This document shows, piece after piece, positions 41,845 through 51,554 of a stretch of DNA of 64,000 nt (within the stretch, counting starts at the first letter, position 1; each line of letters begins with the position of its first letter). The position numbers and the translations under genes are program-made. The notes beneath the pieces are model-generated. The model searched no databases. It was not told the origin of the DNA and saw only the letters and a program-made list of their open reading frames with translations. The stretch is from assembly GCF_014648775.1 (NCBI RefSeq), contig NZ_BMRT01000003.1, forward strand, positions 496,001 through 560,000, given 5' to 3'. The stretch comes from Streptomyces abikoensis. Its GTDB lineage: Bacteria; Actinomycetota; Actinomycetes; Streptomycetales; Streptomycetaceae.

Positions 41845-43818
41845 CTACGCACTGAGTTCCTGCTGGAGCGCGTCCCGCAGCCGGGCCGCGCGCTCGGCGA
41901 CCTCCGCCGGACCCAGCTCGACCGCCTGCGCGCACCACAGCCGCCCCTCGGCCAGATCGCCGCGCCGCGCCGCGAGCAGCGCGAGCCGCAGCGCGGCCCG
42001 GCCGTGCCCGGCCTCGGCGGCCCGGGCCCACCACAGCGCGGCCTCCTGCTCGCTGCCCTCACGGGCCAGCAGCAGCCCCAGGTTGAAGGCGCCGTTGCGG
42101 CTGCCCGCCTGGGCGGCCGCCCGGTACCAGTGGGCGGCCGCGGCCACGTCGCCCCGCTCGGCGACCAGCATGCCCAGGCGCACCTGGGCCCGCCGGTGGC
42201 CCTGCCGGGCGGCGCGCTCGTACCACTCCTCGCACTCGCCACGGGTCTCCTCGTCGCGGTCGAGCAGGGCGCCCAGCCGGAAGGCCGCCTCGGCGTTGCC
42301 GCCCCTGACGGCGATCCGCAGATGGCGCTCGGCCTCGTAGGTGTCCTCGGCGCCGCCGTCGCGCAGCAGGGCCATGGCGACCTGGAGCGCCGCGTCCGTG
42401 TGGCCGGCGGCCGCGGCGCGCTCGTACCACTGGAAGGCCAGGTCCTCCTCGTCCCGGCCGGTGTAGAGGATGCCCAGGTTGAAGGCGGCGTCCACGCTGC
42501 CGGCCTCGGCGGCCTTGGAGAACCACGGCTCGGCGCCGGCCGCGTCGCCGTTCTGGAGCAGCAGGACGGCCAGCGCGTTGGCGGCCTCCTTGTGCCCGGC
42601 GTAGGCGGCGCGGCGGTACCACTGCTCGGCCTGGGCGTTGCGGCCCTGCTCGGCGCAGAGCAGGCCGAGGTTGTACGCGCCGTTGATGTCACCCGCGTCC
42701 AGTGCCGCGCGGTACCAGCGCTCGGCCTGCTGGGACTCGCCCCGGTCGGCGTGGAGGGCGCCCAGGGCGTTGGCGGCGTTGCCGTCGCCCTCCTGGGCCG
42801 CGCGGCGCCACCAGACGGCGGCGCTGTCGCTGTCCCCGGCGTCGCGCAGCAGGAAGCCCAGGGCGCAGGCGGCGCGCGGCTCGCCGTCCTTGGCGGAGGT
42901 CAGGTACCAGCGCGCGGCCTCCTGGGTCTCGCCGCGCCCCTCCAGCAGGGTGCCCAGGTGGAGGGCGGCACGGCGGTGGCCGCGGGCGGCGGCCTGCCGG
43001 TACCACTGCTCGGCCTCGCCGGCGGGGCCGTCCTGGCGGCGGCCGCCCGCGGCCGCGGCGCGCAGCTCGCGTACGGAGGTGTCCCCGCCGCCGGCGCCCA
43101 CGTGGCGGGTGCCGGTGGGCGGGCCGAGGCCGGCGGCGAGGCCGTTCGCCGGCTCCTGGGCGGCTCGCGGCGCCCGGCCGTCGAGTATCCGCGCCAGCCG
43201 GTAGGCGGCCTCGCGGTGGCCGCGCTCGGCGGCGGAGCGGAACCAGCGCTCCGCGCCCACGTCGCTGCGGTGCTCCAGCAGGTCGGCGAGGGCGTACGCG
43301 CCCAGGGCGTGCCCGGACTCGGCGGACTGGCGCAGCCAGTACTCGGCGGCGGGCTCGTCGCCGCGCTCGCGGTGGTAGCGGCCCAGGGCGTGGGCGGCCG
43401 CGGCGGAGCCCGCGACGGCGGCGACGCGCCACCAGCTCGCGGCCTCGTCGGCGTAGCCGCGCTGGTGCAGCAGGACGCCGAGGTTGTTGGCGGCGGAGCG
43501 GTCGCCCTCGGCGGTGGCGGCGCGCAGATGGCGCTCGGCGCCGTCGAGGTCGCCGCGGCGCAGCAGCAGGGCGCCGAGCATGCTCAGGGATGCGGGGTCC
43601 CCGGACTCGGCGGCGCGGCGGCGGGCCGTCTCCAGCTCCAGGTCGGCCGCCTCGGTGGCACAGGAGGGCTCGGCACCCTCCCGCGCCTCGCTGGCCCTCA
43701 CCGGCCCCCCCGGGCCGGACGACGACGGGTGCTGATCATCCCGGTGGCTCCCGTCCCCGGGAGCCTCTACAAGCCGACGTGTTTCCAACAGCCTCGCCTT
43801 GTCCCCCATAAGTCCCAT
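41845..43818 (-). CDS. Sel1-like repeat protein
   Basis: A 657-residue soluble protein made almost wholly of about fourteen Sel1/TPR-type repeats of 36 residues (GDLDGAERHLRAATAEGDRSAANNLGVLLHQRG; NAEAAFRLGALLDRDEE). Such solenoids act as protein scaffolds. The N-terminal 90 residues are charged and probably disordered. ATG 43818 is chosen because GGGAG lies eight bases upstream; the frame to 43920 has no site. It sits alone between two identical initiator tRNA genes on the same strand. Confidence 0.85.
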   Translation of the reverse strand: MGLMGDKARLLETRRLVEAPGDGSHRDDQHPSSSGPGGPVRASEAREGAEPSCATEAADLELETARRRAAESGDPASLSMLGALLLRRGDLDGAERHLRAATAEGDRSAANNLGVLLHQRGYADEAASWWRVAAVAGSAAAAHALGRYHRERGDEPAAEYWLRQSAESGHALGAYALADLLEHRSDVGAERWFRSAAERGHREAAYRLARILDGRAPRAAQEPANGLAAGLGPPTGTRHVGAGGGDTSVRELRAAAAGGRRQDGPAGEAEQWYRQAAARGHRRAALHLGTLLEGRGETQEAARWYLTSAKDGEPRAACALGFLLRDAGDSDSAAVWWRRAAQEGDGNAANALGALHADRGESQQAERWYRAALDAGDINGAYNLGLLCAEQGRNAQAEQWYRRAAYAGHKEAANALAVLLLQNGDAAGAEPWFSKAAEAGSVDAAFNLGILYTGRDEEDLAFQWYERAAAAGHTDAALQVAMALLRDGGAEDTYEAERHLRIAVRGGNAEAAFRLGALLDRDEETRGECEEWYERAARQGHRRAQVRLGMLVAERGDVAAAAHWYRAAAQAGSRNGAFNLGLLLAREGSEQEAALWWARAAEAGHGRAALRLALLAARRGDLAEGRLWCAQAVELGPAEVAERAARLRDALQQELSA

Positions 43819-44025
43819 CGTCGCACTCCCGCAACCTGCGTACACCACGAATACCGCAGTCAGTGAGGTCACTTCAGCGTTTTGTCGACTTCCCGACTTC
43901 CCGACACGGCGGTGCCCCAAACTCTAATCAAAAGCCCCGCACACAACCCGCACAGACCACCCGGACAGCCGACAGCGGCCTCGCGCACGGCACTCGGGCG
44001 GCCGTCCCGGCGGCCCGGTACACGA

Positions 44026-44059
44026 ACAAGGCCCGGAGTCCGAGAACTCCGGGCCTTGT
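44026..44059 (-). terminator. Terminator of the second initiator tRNA
   Basis: A 14-bp stem (44026-44039 with 44046-44059) begins seven bases beyond the tRNA 3' end on the minus strand. Confidence 0.85.
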
Positions 44060-44066
44060 CTTTGAG

Positions 44067-44140
44067 TAGCGGGGACAGGATTTGAACCTGCGACCTCTGG
44101 GTTATGAGCCCAGCGAGCTACCGAGCTGCTCCACCCCGCG
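44067..44140 (-). tRNA. Initiator tRNA-fMet (CAT), copy 2
   Basis: Identical over all 74 bases to the copy at 41681-41754, with the same initiator features (C1/T72 mismatch, GGG/CCC anticodon stem). Upstream (44141-44184) is the short gap after the UPF0182 gene on the same strand. Confidence 0.96.
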
Positions 44141-44184
44141 TCGTTGTGGCACAACCGTACCACGACGACGCGGGGGCGGGGCGG

Positions 44185-47076
44185 TCAGCTGCCGGGCTTG
44201 GCCCCGGCGGGCGCCGCGGCCTCGGCCTTGGCGATCCGGTCGAGGGCGGCCTTGAGGTCCTGCTGGGCCTTGCCGTAGGCGGCCCAGTCCTTGTTCTCCA
44301 GGGCCTTCTGCCCGGCGTCGAAGGCGTCCTGAGCATCCTTCACGGCCTGCTTGACCGTCGGGTTCTCACTGACCGGGGGCGTGGTGCCGGTGGTGGGCGG
44401 CGGGGTGCTGCCGGGCGCGGGGCTCTTCACCTCGAACACGGCGTCGAGGGCCTTGCCGAGGTCGTCCTCGAAGGCCGTCTTGTCGCCGTAGGTGACCAAC
44501 ACCTTCTTCAGGCGCGGGAAGTTGGAGCCCGCGCCGCGCACATAGACCGGCTCCACATAGAGCAGGCCGTCGTCCAGCGGCACGGTCAGCAGGTTTCCGT
44601 ACTCGATCTCGGAATCGCCGCGCTTCAGAATATTGATCTTATTGGCGATCTCGGGGTCGCCGTTGAACTTGCTCTGCACCTGCTGGGGACCCGAGGTCGT
44701 GGTCTCCGACGGCAGCTTCAGAATTCTGATCTTTCCGTAACCGGAGCTCTTGGCATCGGCGTCGACGGCCATGAAGGCGCCCAGGTTCTCCCGGGCCTTC
44801 GGGGTGAACGTCGTCGTCAGCGAGAAGGCCGGCGCCGGCTGGCCCGGCATCCGCATGCTCAGGTAGTACGGCGGGACCGCGTTGCCCGACTTGTTGGTCG
44901 GGTCGTCCGGGACCTGCCAGCGCTCACTGCCGGTGTAGAACGTGCCGGGATTGGTGACGTGATAGCGGGTCAGCAGTTCGCGCTGCACCTTGAAGAGGTC
45001 CTGCGGGTAGCGCAGGTGGTCCAGCAGACCGGCGCTGATCTCGCTCTTCGCCTTCACCGTGCCGGGGAAGGCCTTCATCCAGGTCTTGAGCACCGGGTCC
45101 TTGGTGTCCCACTGGTACAGCTTCACCGTGCCGTCGTAGGCGTCCACGGTCGCCTTGACGGAGTTGCGGATGTAGTTGACCTGGTTCTGCTGGGCCACCA
45201 CCGCGCGCTGACCGGTGGTCAGGGAATCGGCCGTGGTGTCGCCGAGCGTGGTGCGCGAGGCATAGGGATAGCCGTTGGTCGTGGTGTACGCGTCGACGAT
45301 CCACTGAATACGGCCGTCGACCACCGCCGGATAGGCGTCGCCGTCGATCGTCAGCCACGGGGCGACGGATTCGACGCGCTCCTTCGGGGTGCGGTTGTAC
45401 AGAATCCGCGAGCCGTCGCCGATGGCGCCCGAATAGAGGATCTGCGGCTCGCCGAACGCCACCGCGTAAGCGGCCCGGTTGACCGGATTGGCGAGGCTGA
45501 CGCCGCTCCTGCCCTCGTAGCTGTAGCTCTTCTCGCCCTTGTCGCCGGAGTAGTCCAGCTCCTTCTGAGGGCCGCCCACGATGGAGTACTGGGTGGTCTT
45601 CTCGCCGTAGTACACCCGCTGCTCGTACTTTCCGAGCGCGCCCTTGGTGGGCAGGTCCCGCTCGGTGAAGGCGGGGTCGCCCTCGCCGACGGCGGTGGTG
45701 CCCTTGGCCGTGATGGCGCCGTAGCCGTGGGTGTACTTGAAGTGGTCGTTGATCCAGTTGCGCTCGGGGATGCCGTTGATGTTCAGCTCGCGCAGACCGA
45801 TGACCGTGTCCTGCTCCTTGCCGTCGACCTTGTAGCGGTCGACGTCCAGCGTGGAGGGGAACTGGTAGTAGCCCTTCACCTGCTGGAGCTGCTGGAAGGT
45901 GGGCGAGACGATGTTCGGGTCGAGCAGGCGGATGCTCGCGGTGGAGTCCGCGGCGGCGCGCAGCCGCTCCTTGTCCTGCTGGCTCTTGCCCTTCAGGTCG
46001 CTCTTGCCCACGTAGTCCGTCACCTCGGACCCGTCGATGCCGTAGGCCTCACGGGTCGCGGTGATGTTCTTCTTGATGTACGGCGCTTCCTTGGCCTGCT
46101 CGTTCGGCTGGACCTGGAACTTCTGCACGATCGCCGGGTAGAGCCCGCCGATCAGCACCGCCGACAGCACCATCAGACCGAAGCCGATCACCGGCAGCTG
46201 CCAGGTGCGCCGCCAGAGCGTCGCGAAGAACAGCACGGCGCAGATCAGCGCGATGATGAACAGGATCGTCTTGGCCGGGAGATAGGCGTTGGCGTCCACA
46301 TAGCGCAGCCCGGTCCAGCCCTCGGTGGACTTCAGGCCGCTGGACTTCACGGCGAGCCCGTAGCGGTCCAGCCAGTAGGCGACGGCCTTCAGCGTCACGA
46401 AGACGCCGAGCAGCACGGACAGGTGCCCGGTGGCCGCCGCCGTGGCCCGGCCGCCCGGGCTGGTGAGCCGCAGGCCGCCGTAGAGGTAGTGCACCAGGGC
46501 GGCGGCGATCAGCGACAGGACCGCCGCCGCGAAGCCGAAGCTCAGCAGGAAGCGGTACCAGGGCAGGTCGAAGGTGTAGAAGGAGATGTCCTTGTGGAAC
46601 TGCGGGTCCCGCTGTCCGAAGGACACTCCGTTGACCCACTGGAGCCAGGTGCGCCACTGGCCGGCGGCGGACGCGCCCGCGACCAGGCCCACCAGCGACG
46701 TGACCGCCAGCAGCACCCACTTCTTGTAGGGGGCGATGCTCATCCGGTAGCGGTCGAGGCTCTGCTGCTCCATGGACATCGCGCTCAGCGGCGGCCGCAG
46801 CCGGTGCGCCAGCCAGATGTTCGTTCCCACCGCCAGGGCCATCAGCACGCCGAAGACGGCGAACAGGCCGATCTTGGTGCCGAGGGTGGTGGTGAAAACG
46901 GAGGAGTAGTCGACCGAGCGGTACCAGAGCCAGTCGGTCCAGAACCCGGCGAACATGACGAAGAGCATGGCCAGCACCGCCAGCACGCCCAGGGTCATCA
47001 GCAGGGTCCGGACACGCCGGGACGGTCGGCCGACTCTGATCCGTGGCCCGGACGGGCCTCCGCCGCGGTCCGGCAT
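44185..47076 (-). CDS. UPF0182 (COG1615) large membrane protein
   Basis: A 963-residue protein of unknown role, conserved across actinobacteria (Rv3193c-type). The N-terminal third has about seven membrane helices ([27 protein letters not shown] first). The large C-terminal part is probably extracytoplasmic with conserved [23 protein letters not shown] and [10 protein letters not shown] stretches, and ends in a Pro/Thr linker and a short charged helix. ATG 47076 gives the common MPDRGG start; GTG 47097 is an alternative. It lies close to the PDZ protease and DUF2342 genes, as in mycobacteria. Confidence 0.92.
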   Translation of the reverse strand: MPDRGGGPSGPRIRVGRPSRRVRTLLMTLGVLAVLAMLFVMFAGFWTDWLWYRSVDYSSVFTTTLGTKIGLFAVFGVLMALAVGTNIWLAHRLRPPLSAMSMEQQSLDRYRMSIAPYKKWVLLAVTSLVGLVAGASAAGQWRTWLQWVNGVSFGQRDPQFHKDISFYTFDLPWYRFLLSFGFAAAVLSLIAAALVHYLYGGLRLTSPGGRATAAATGHLSVLLGVFVTLKAVAYWLDRYGLAVKSSGLKSTEGWTGLRYVDANAYLPAKTILFIIALICAVLFFATLWRRTWQLPVIGFGLMVLSAVLIGGLYPAIVQKFQVQPNEQAKEAPYIKKNITATREAYGIDGSEVTDYVGKSDLKGKSQQDKERLRAAADSTASIRLLDPNIVSPTFQQLQQVKGYYQFPSTLDVDRYKVDGKEQDTVIGLRELNINGIPERNWINDHFKYTHGYGAITAKGTTAVGEGDPAFTERDLPTKGALGKYEQRVYYGEKTTQYSIVGGPQKELDYSGDKGEKSYSYEGRSGVSLANPVNRAAYAVAFGEPQILYSGAIGDGSRILYNRTPKERVESVAPWLTIDGDAYPAVVDGRIQWIVDAYTTTNGYPYASRTTLGDTTADSLTTGQRAVVAQQNQVNYIRNSVKATVDAYDGTVKLYQWDTKDPVLKTWMKAFPGTVKAKSEISAGLLDHLRYPQDLFKVQRELLTRYHVTNPGTFYTGSERWQVPDDPTNKSGNAVPPYYLSMRMPGQPAPAFSLTTTFTPKARENLGAFMAVDADAKSSGYGKIRILKLPSETTTSGPQQVQSKFNGDPEIANKINILKRGDSEIEYGNLLTVPLDDGLLYVEPVYVRGAGSNFPRLKKVLVTYGDKTAFEDDLGKALDAVFEVKSPAPGSTPPPTTGTTPPVSENPTVKQAVKDAQDAFDAGQKALENKDWAAYGKAQQDLKAALDRIAKAEAAAPAGAKPGS

Positions 47077-47275
47077 CTGGAAAGCCAAGGTGCGCACCTC
47101 GAAGTTCGCTGTCGATGAAGCTGGTGATCGAGCTCGACCGAGCCGCTGTGAAGCTTATGGATCTTGTGGAACGAGCTGTCGATCAGGCCCACGCGATAGT
47201 AGGACCCACTGTGGCAACTTACCGACGCTTTACTCGGTTCCCGTTTTCGGGCTCGGTCAGGGCACGATATTGACC

Positions 47276-47860
47276 ATGTCCAGCAATACCGGTTCGAACC
47301 TTCCCGGCTCCCAGGAGCCCAGCGTCCCCATGGCGGCCAGCCCGCTCACCCGTGCCGTGCTCGAGATCGACGAGTACGCCTCCACCCTGGGCTGGGATCA
47401 GCCCGCGCGCCTGTTCGCCCTGGTCGACACGGCCCGGCTGCGAGCCCAGGAGCCCGGCCTGGCCGCCCAGCTCGGCCTCGACGACGAGGCGGCGGCCAGC
47501 GCCTCCTACACGCCCGTGGAACAGGAGGAGCTGCCCCCGGGCACCGCCCTCGACAAGTTCCTGGGCACCATCGCCTGGCCCGACGCCGTGGTCGGGTGCG
47601 CCCTGACCGTGGAGCGGCTGATGCTGCCGCCGTCGGCCGAGGCGTCCGTGCCCCACGGCATGAAGGACAAGCAGCTCGCCGCGTGGGTCGCCAAGCACCC
47701 GGACCGCCAGGAGGTCCGGATGACGGTGGCCGTGCTGCGCGACGGCGCTCGCGAGTCGGCCGTCCGGCTGCGCGAGAAGGACTCGTCGACCGAGGTCCTC
47801 ACCGGCGCCGACCTGGTGCCGGGCCTGGCCGAGGCACTGGCCGCCACCTTCGAGGACTAG
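47276..47860 (+). CDS. PPA1309-family protein
   Basis: A 194-residue soluble protein conserved in actinobacteria, function unknown. It starts with a disordered Ser/Pro stretch, then a helical LTRAVLEIDEYASTLGWDQPARLFALVDTARL block and a beta-rich IAWPDAVVGCALTVERLMLPP core. ATG 47276 sits close behind a GATATT box, implying a very short leader. It is divergent from the UPF0182 gene. Confidence 0.85.
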   Translation: MSSNTGSNLPGSQEPSVPMAASPLTRAVLEIDEYASTLGWDQPARLFALVDTARLRAQEPGLAAQLGLDDEAAASASYTPVEQEELPPGTALDKFLGTIAWPDAVVGCALTVERLMLPPSAEASVPHGMKDKQLAAWVAKHPDRQEVRMTVAVLRDGARESAVRLREKDSSTEVLTGADLVPGLAEALAATFED

Positions 47861-47866
47861 ATCCGA

Positions 47867-47934
47867 TCCGAGGTCCGGGCCCGTCCGAGGGCCGGACCTG
47901 TCCGAGGTCCGGGCCCGTCCGAGGACCGGACCTC
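47867..47934. repeat. Tandem 34-bp repeat, each unit a hairpin
   Basis: Two 34-bp copies (47867-47900 and 47901-47934) differ at two positions. Each contains AGGTCCGG and CCGGACCT as inverted arms, so the repeat gives two successive hairpins between convergent genes and likely works as a double terminator. Confidence 0.8.
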
Positions 47935-47954
47935 AAGGCTCCGTGGGGGCCCGG

Positions 47955-49043
47955 TCAGCCTGCCTTGCACTGGGGCAGGCCGGCCGTGTCCCCCTTGCGG
48001 AGCTTCTCCAGTGACTGGAGGGCGTCCTTGATCGTCTCGACCTTGATCAGGGTCAGGCCCGACGGGGTGTCCTTGGCGGCGGCCGCGCAGTTGTCCTTGG
48101 GCGTGAGGAAGTAGCGGGCGCCCTTGGAGCGCGCCCCGACCGTCTTCATCTCGATGCCGCCGATCGGGCCGACCTTGCCGTCGTCGTCGATCGTGCCCGT
48201 GCCCGCGATGAACTTCCCGCCGGCCAGATCGTCCGGCGTCAGCTTGTCGACTATCCCCAGCGCGAACATCAGCCCGGCGCTGGGCCCGCCCACGTCCGCG
48301 AGCTTGATGTTGATCGTGAACGGGAAGGTGTGGTCCGTACCGGCCTGGATGCCGACGATGGCCCTGTTGTCGTCGGGAGCCTTGTTGGTGACGAGGGTGA
48401 CGGTGTCCTCCGTCCTCGGCTGCCGCTTCTCCTTCTCCGCGGCGGCCGCCTCCTTGACGGGAACGACCCGGAACGTCACCTTTTCGCCGGGCTTGTGGCG
48501 GGTGACCAGCTTGGCCACGTCACCCGGCTGCTTGATCTCCGTGCCGTCGACCGCCTTGATGACGTCTCCGGCGTGCAGCGTGCCCTCGGCGGGGCTGCCC
48601 TTGACGACGGACGACACGACGACCCGGGTGCCCACCGGGATGTCCAACTGCTTCAGGGCGGCGACCTTGGCGCTCTCCTGGGACTGGCTGAACTCCTCCG
48701 CCGTCTCCTGGTTCAGCTCGTCCGGGGACTTGCCGTCCGGGTAGAGCGTGCTGTGCGGGACGACCAGATTGTCGTGGGCGAGCCAGCCCCAGACGGCCTC
48801 CACCAGGTTCATCCGGTACTGCGAGCCGGTGACGCGGACCGTCGTCATATTGAGGTGACCGGTCGTCGGATACGTCTTGTGCCCCGAGATCTGGAGCACC
48901 GGCTCACCGCCGTGCTCGCCCAGGGTGTTCACCGTCGGCCCCGGGGACATCTCCGCGTAAGGCACGGGGATCAGCACGCCTGCGCAGAGCAGCGCGATCA
49001 GCATCAGAAGGGAGGCGAGCATCGTCGCTGTGCGGCGGGGCAT
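47955..49043 (-). CDS. Membrane-anchored PDZ / Lon-like (S16) serine protease
   Basis: A 362-residue protein: one N-terminal membrane helix (about 8-28), an extracytoplasmic PDZ domain (about 130-210, VVKGSPAEGTLHAGDVIKAVDGTEI) and a C-terminal S16 protease domain with the Ser of GGPSAGLMFAL and the Lys of GGIEMKTVGA forming the Ser-Lys dyad. It corresponds to mycobacterial Rv3194c-type and Bacillus YlbL-type proteins, which work in envelope quality control. ATG 49043 puts the membrane helix at the right place. Confidence 0.9.
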   Translation of the reverse strand: MPRRTATMLASLLMLIALLCAGVLIPVPYAEMSPGPTVNTLGEHGGEPVLQISGHKTYPTTGHLNMTTVRVTGSQYRMNLVEAVWGWLAHDNLVVPHSTLYPDGKSPDELNQETAEEFSQSQESAKVAALKQLDIPVGTRVVVSSVVKGSPAEGTLHAGDVIKAVDGTEIKQPGDVAKLVTRHKPGEKVTFRVVPVKEAAAAEKEKRQPRTEDTVTLVTNKAPDDNRAIVGIQAGTDHTFPFTINIKLADVGGPSAGLMFALGIVDKLTPDDLAGGKFIAGTGTIDDDGKVGPIGGIEMKTVGARSKGARYFLTPKDNCAAAAKDTPSGLTLIKVETIKDALQSLEKLRKGDTAGLPQCKAG

Positions 49044-49129
49044 GGAACGACAGTACGGGACCGGTCCGACAGTCCACCGCCGGGGCGGTCCGTCCGGGGC
49101 GGACATGGAGGACTCTCCGGCGACTCGGG

Positions 49130-49303
49130 TCAGCCCGCCGGACCGGATCCGGACTCGGCCCGTTCCATCGCCTCACGGAACTTGGCGTAGCCGGCCAGTT
49201 CCGCGACATCCCCGGACTTGCGGTTTCTGGCCGCCCAGCTTCCCCAGAGCGCGGCCACGACGGCCGCCGCAGCGGGAATCAGCAACCAAGCGAGCGCCGC
49301 CAT
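49130..49303 (-). CDS. 57-aa single-pass membrane protein
   Basis: A short gene, easily missed: ATG 49303 with GGAGG five bases upstream, stop TGA at 49130. The product begins MAALAWLLIPAAAAVVAALW (one membrane helix), followed by a charged cytoplasmic tail with AELAGYAKFREAMERAES. Codon third positions are strongly GC-rich as in real genes. It lies between the PDZ protease gene and moaE on the same strand. Function unknown. Confidence 0.75.
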   Translation of the reverse strand: MAALAWLLIPAAAAVVAALWGSWAARNRKSGDVAELAGYAKFREAMERAESGSGPAG

Positions 49304-49502
49304 GCCGGCCTCCGACCCCTACGCAATCGCCATTGAACCGATGAGCAGATTAATCATCTTCGGTCTCAACGCTTACGTCAGGGGGCCGGTTACGCAACCA
49401 GGGACGACCCAATAGTGGACAGCTTCGGACACCAAGTCCGCCCCCTACTGCGCCCCCACCCTCCCCCAGCTACCGCTGGGAGGTGCCCCCAGGCCGACGA
49501 CG

Positions 49503-49994
<492 letters not shown>

Positions 49995-50183
49995 GGAGCC
50001 ATCGTGCCGTACGCCCCCGGCCGGCGATCCTGGCGATTCCCCCAGCGCCCGCGCGAGGCGCCCTGTGCGGTTCTACGGGCCCCGGCGGCCCCGCCCGGAC
50101 CGGGAAGCCGGTCGGGCCCCCTTCCGGCCGCGCAGGGCCCTTCCCGGGCCCGTGGGCCCGTACAGCTGTGCCATCCCGTGCCG

Positions 50184-51350
50184 CTACAGCCGGCGGCGGG
50201 CCTTGCGGGCCCTGCGGACCAGGGCGGCGGTGCCCAGCAGGGCGACGGTCGCGCCGGCGGCGCCCGCCGCGGTGGCGTCCTTGCGGCCCAGCCGGCGGCC
50301 GGCGACGGTGTGGCGGCCCGCGACCTCCTCCAGCAGCTCGGCGAGGACCTCCTCGTTCGTCCACCGGGGCCGCCAGCCCGCGTCGTGCAGCCGGTGGCCG
50401 CTGACCACCCAGGGGTGCATCGTGTACGCGAGGTCGCCCGCCGGGGACGGGGTCAGCCCCAGCCGGTGCAGCCGCGAGGCCGCGCCGAGGGCGACCGCCG
50501 AGGGCAGCTCCATGCGGCGGATGCCGGTGAGCTCCTCGACCTCCTCCTGCTCCAGCCAGCCGTCGCAGCCGACGGCCAGCTCCCCCTCCGCCTTCTCCAG
50601 GGCGGCGAACTCCAGCGCGCTCACCAGGTCCTCCACGTGGCAGAACTGCCAGGTCGGCCGGGATCCGGCGACGACCAGGAGGCGGGGCGACTCGAAGTAA
50701 CGGGTCAGGGCCGTGTCGGTGCCGCCGACCAGGACGGCGGGCCGCAGCACGGTCACGTTCAGGCCGGGGTGCGCCCGGGGCGCGCGCCTGGCCAGCCGCT
50801 CTATCTCCAGCAGGTCTCCCACGCCCGTCGCCTCGGCGGTGGCGCGCAGCTCGGCGTCCTCGGCGAGCGGGACGTCGTTGTCCGGGTGCGCCCCGTAGAC
50901 CATGGCCGAGGTGCACAGCACCACGCGGTGCACCCCGGCGGCCGCCGCGGCGGTCAGCACGGTCTGGGTGCCCCGCACGTTGTAGGCGGTGCGGGCGGCG
51001 GCGTCGCCCTCCAGGTCCAGGTCCAGCGCGAGGTGGACGACGACGTCGGCGCCGCGCAGCTTCTCGGCGATCGCCGGGTCGCGGACGTCCAGGACGTGCC
51101 ACTGCGCCTCGGTGACGTCGCCGCGGCGCTCGTCGATCGCCACCACGTGCTTGATCTCCTCGGACGCGGCGAGGCGCCGCGTGAGCAGCGCTCCGACGCC
51201 GCGTGCGGCACCGGTGACCGCGACGACGGGCCGGCGGCCGCGCCCGGGCATGCCGCGCGGCGCCAGGGCGCGCGGGATCGCGCTTTCGCGCGCGGAACCG
51301 TTTCGCGCTGCGCGAACTTCTCGGTCGGCTTCTCGGTCGGGGGAACTCAC
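50184..51350 (-). CDS. NAD-dependent epimerase/SDR family protein with C-terminal TM tail
   Basis: A 388-residue extended SDR. A Rossmann motif VTGAARGVG follows a 40-residue basic leader, then DVRDPAI, NVRGTQTVL, CTSAMVYGAHPDN (Tyr without the usual YxxxK spacing being clear) and LRPAVLVGG. The end has a hydrophobic stretch (AAGAAGATVALLGTAALV) and a basic tail, suggesting membrane tethering. Substrate unknown. GTG 51350 is used; ATG at codon 34 would start right at the Rossmann fold. Confidence 0.82.
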   Translation of the reverse strand: MSSPDREADREVRAARNGSARESAIPRALAPRGMPGRGRRPVVAVTGAARGVGALLTRRLAASEEIKHVVAIDERRGDVTEAQWHVLDVRDPAIAEKLRGADVVVHLALDLDLEGDAAARTAYNVRGTQTVLTAAAAAGVHRVVLCTSAMVYGAHPDNDVPLAEDAELRATAEATGVGDLLEIERLARRAPRAHPGLNVTVLRPAVLVGGTDTALTRYFESPRLLVVAGSRPTWQFCHVEDLVSALEFAALEKAEGELAVGCDGWLEQEEVEELTGIRRMELPSAVALGAASRLHRLGLTPSPAGDLAYTMHPWVVSGHRLHDAGWRPRWTNEEVLAELLEEVAGRHTVAGRRLGRKDATAAGAAGATVALLGTAALVRRARKARRRL

Positions 51351-51554
51351 CGGGCGTCTCCAGCGGTTGTCTTCAGTACGTATGTGCCATCACGTTTGTC
51401 ATGACGCGTACGTACCAGGTGACGTCCATCCTGCCGCAGGCCCCGGACGAGCGGAGCACCAAGCCCGGATAGCGGCGGGGTGTCTACGCTTGGTGGTGTT
51501 GTCGGGCATTCGCCGCCGGTCCGGAGCCGGTGGCCCTACGAGCCGAGGAAACCC

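Noticed and set aside
41681..44140. Integrated element using the two initiator tRNAs as attachment sites
   Set aside because: No integrase, excisionase or plasmid gene lies between them; the repeat is the whole tRNA and the gene between looks like a normal chromosomal Sel1 protein.
47043..47273. A 76-codon plus-strand frame between the UPF0182 and PPA1309 genes
   Set aside because: No ribosome site and no typical third-position bias; the region is better explained as a divergent promoter interval.
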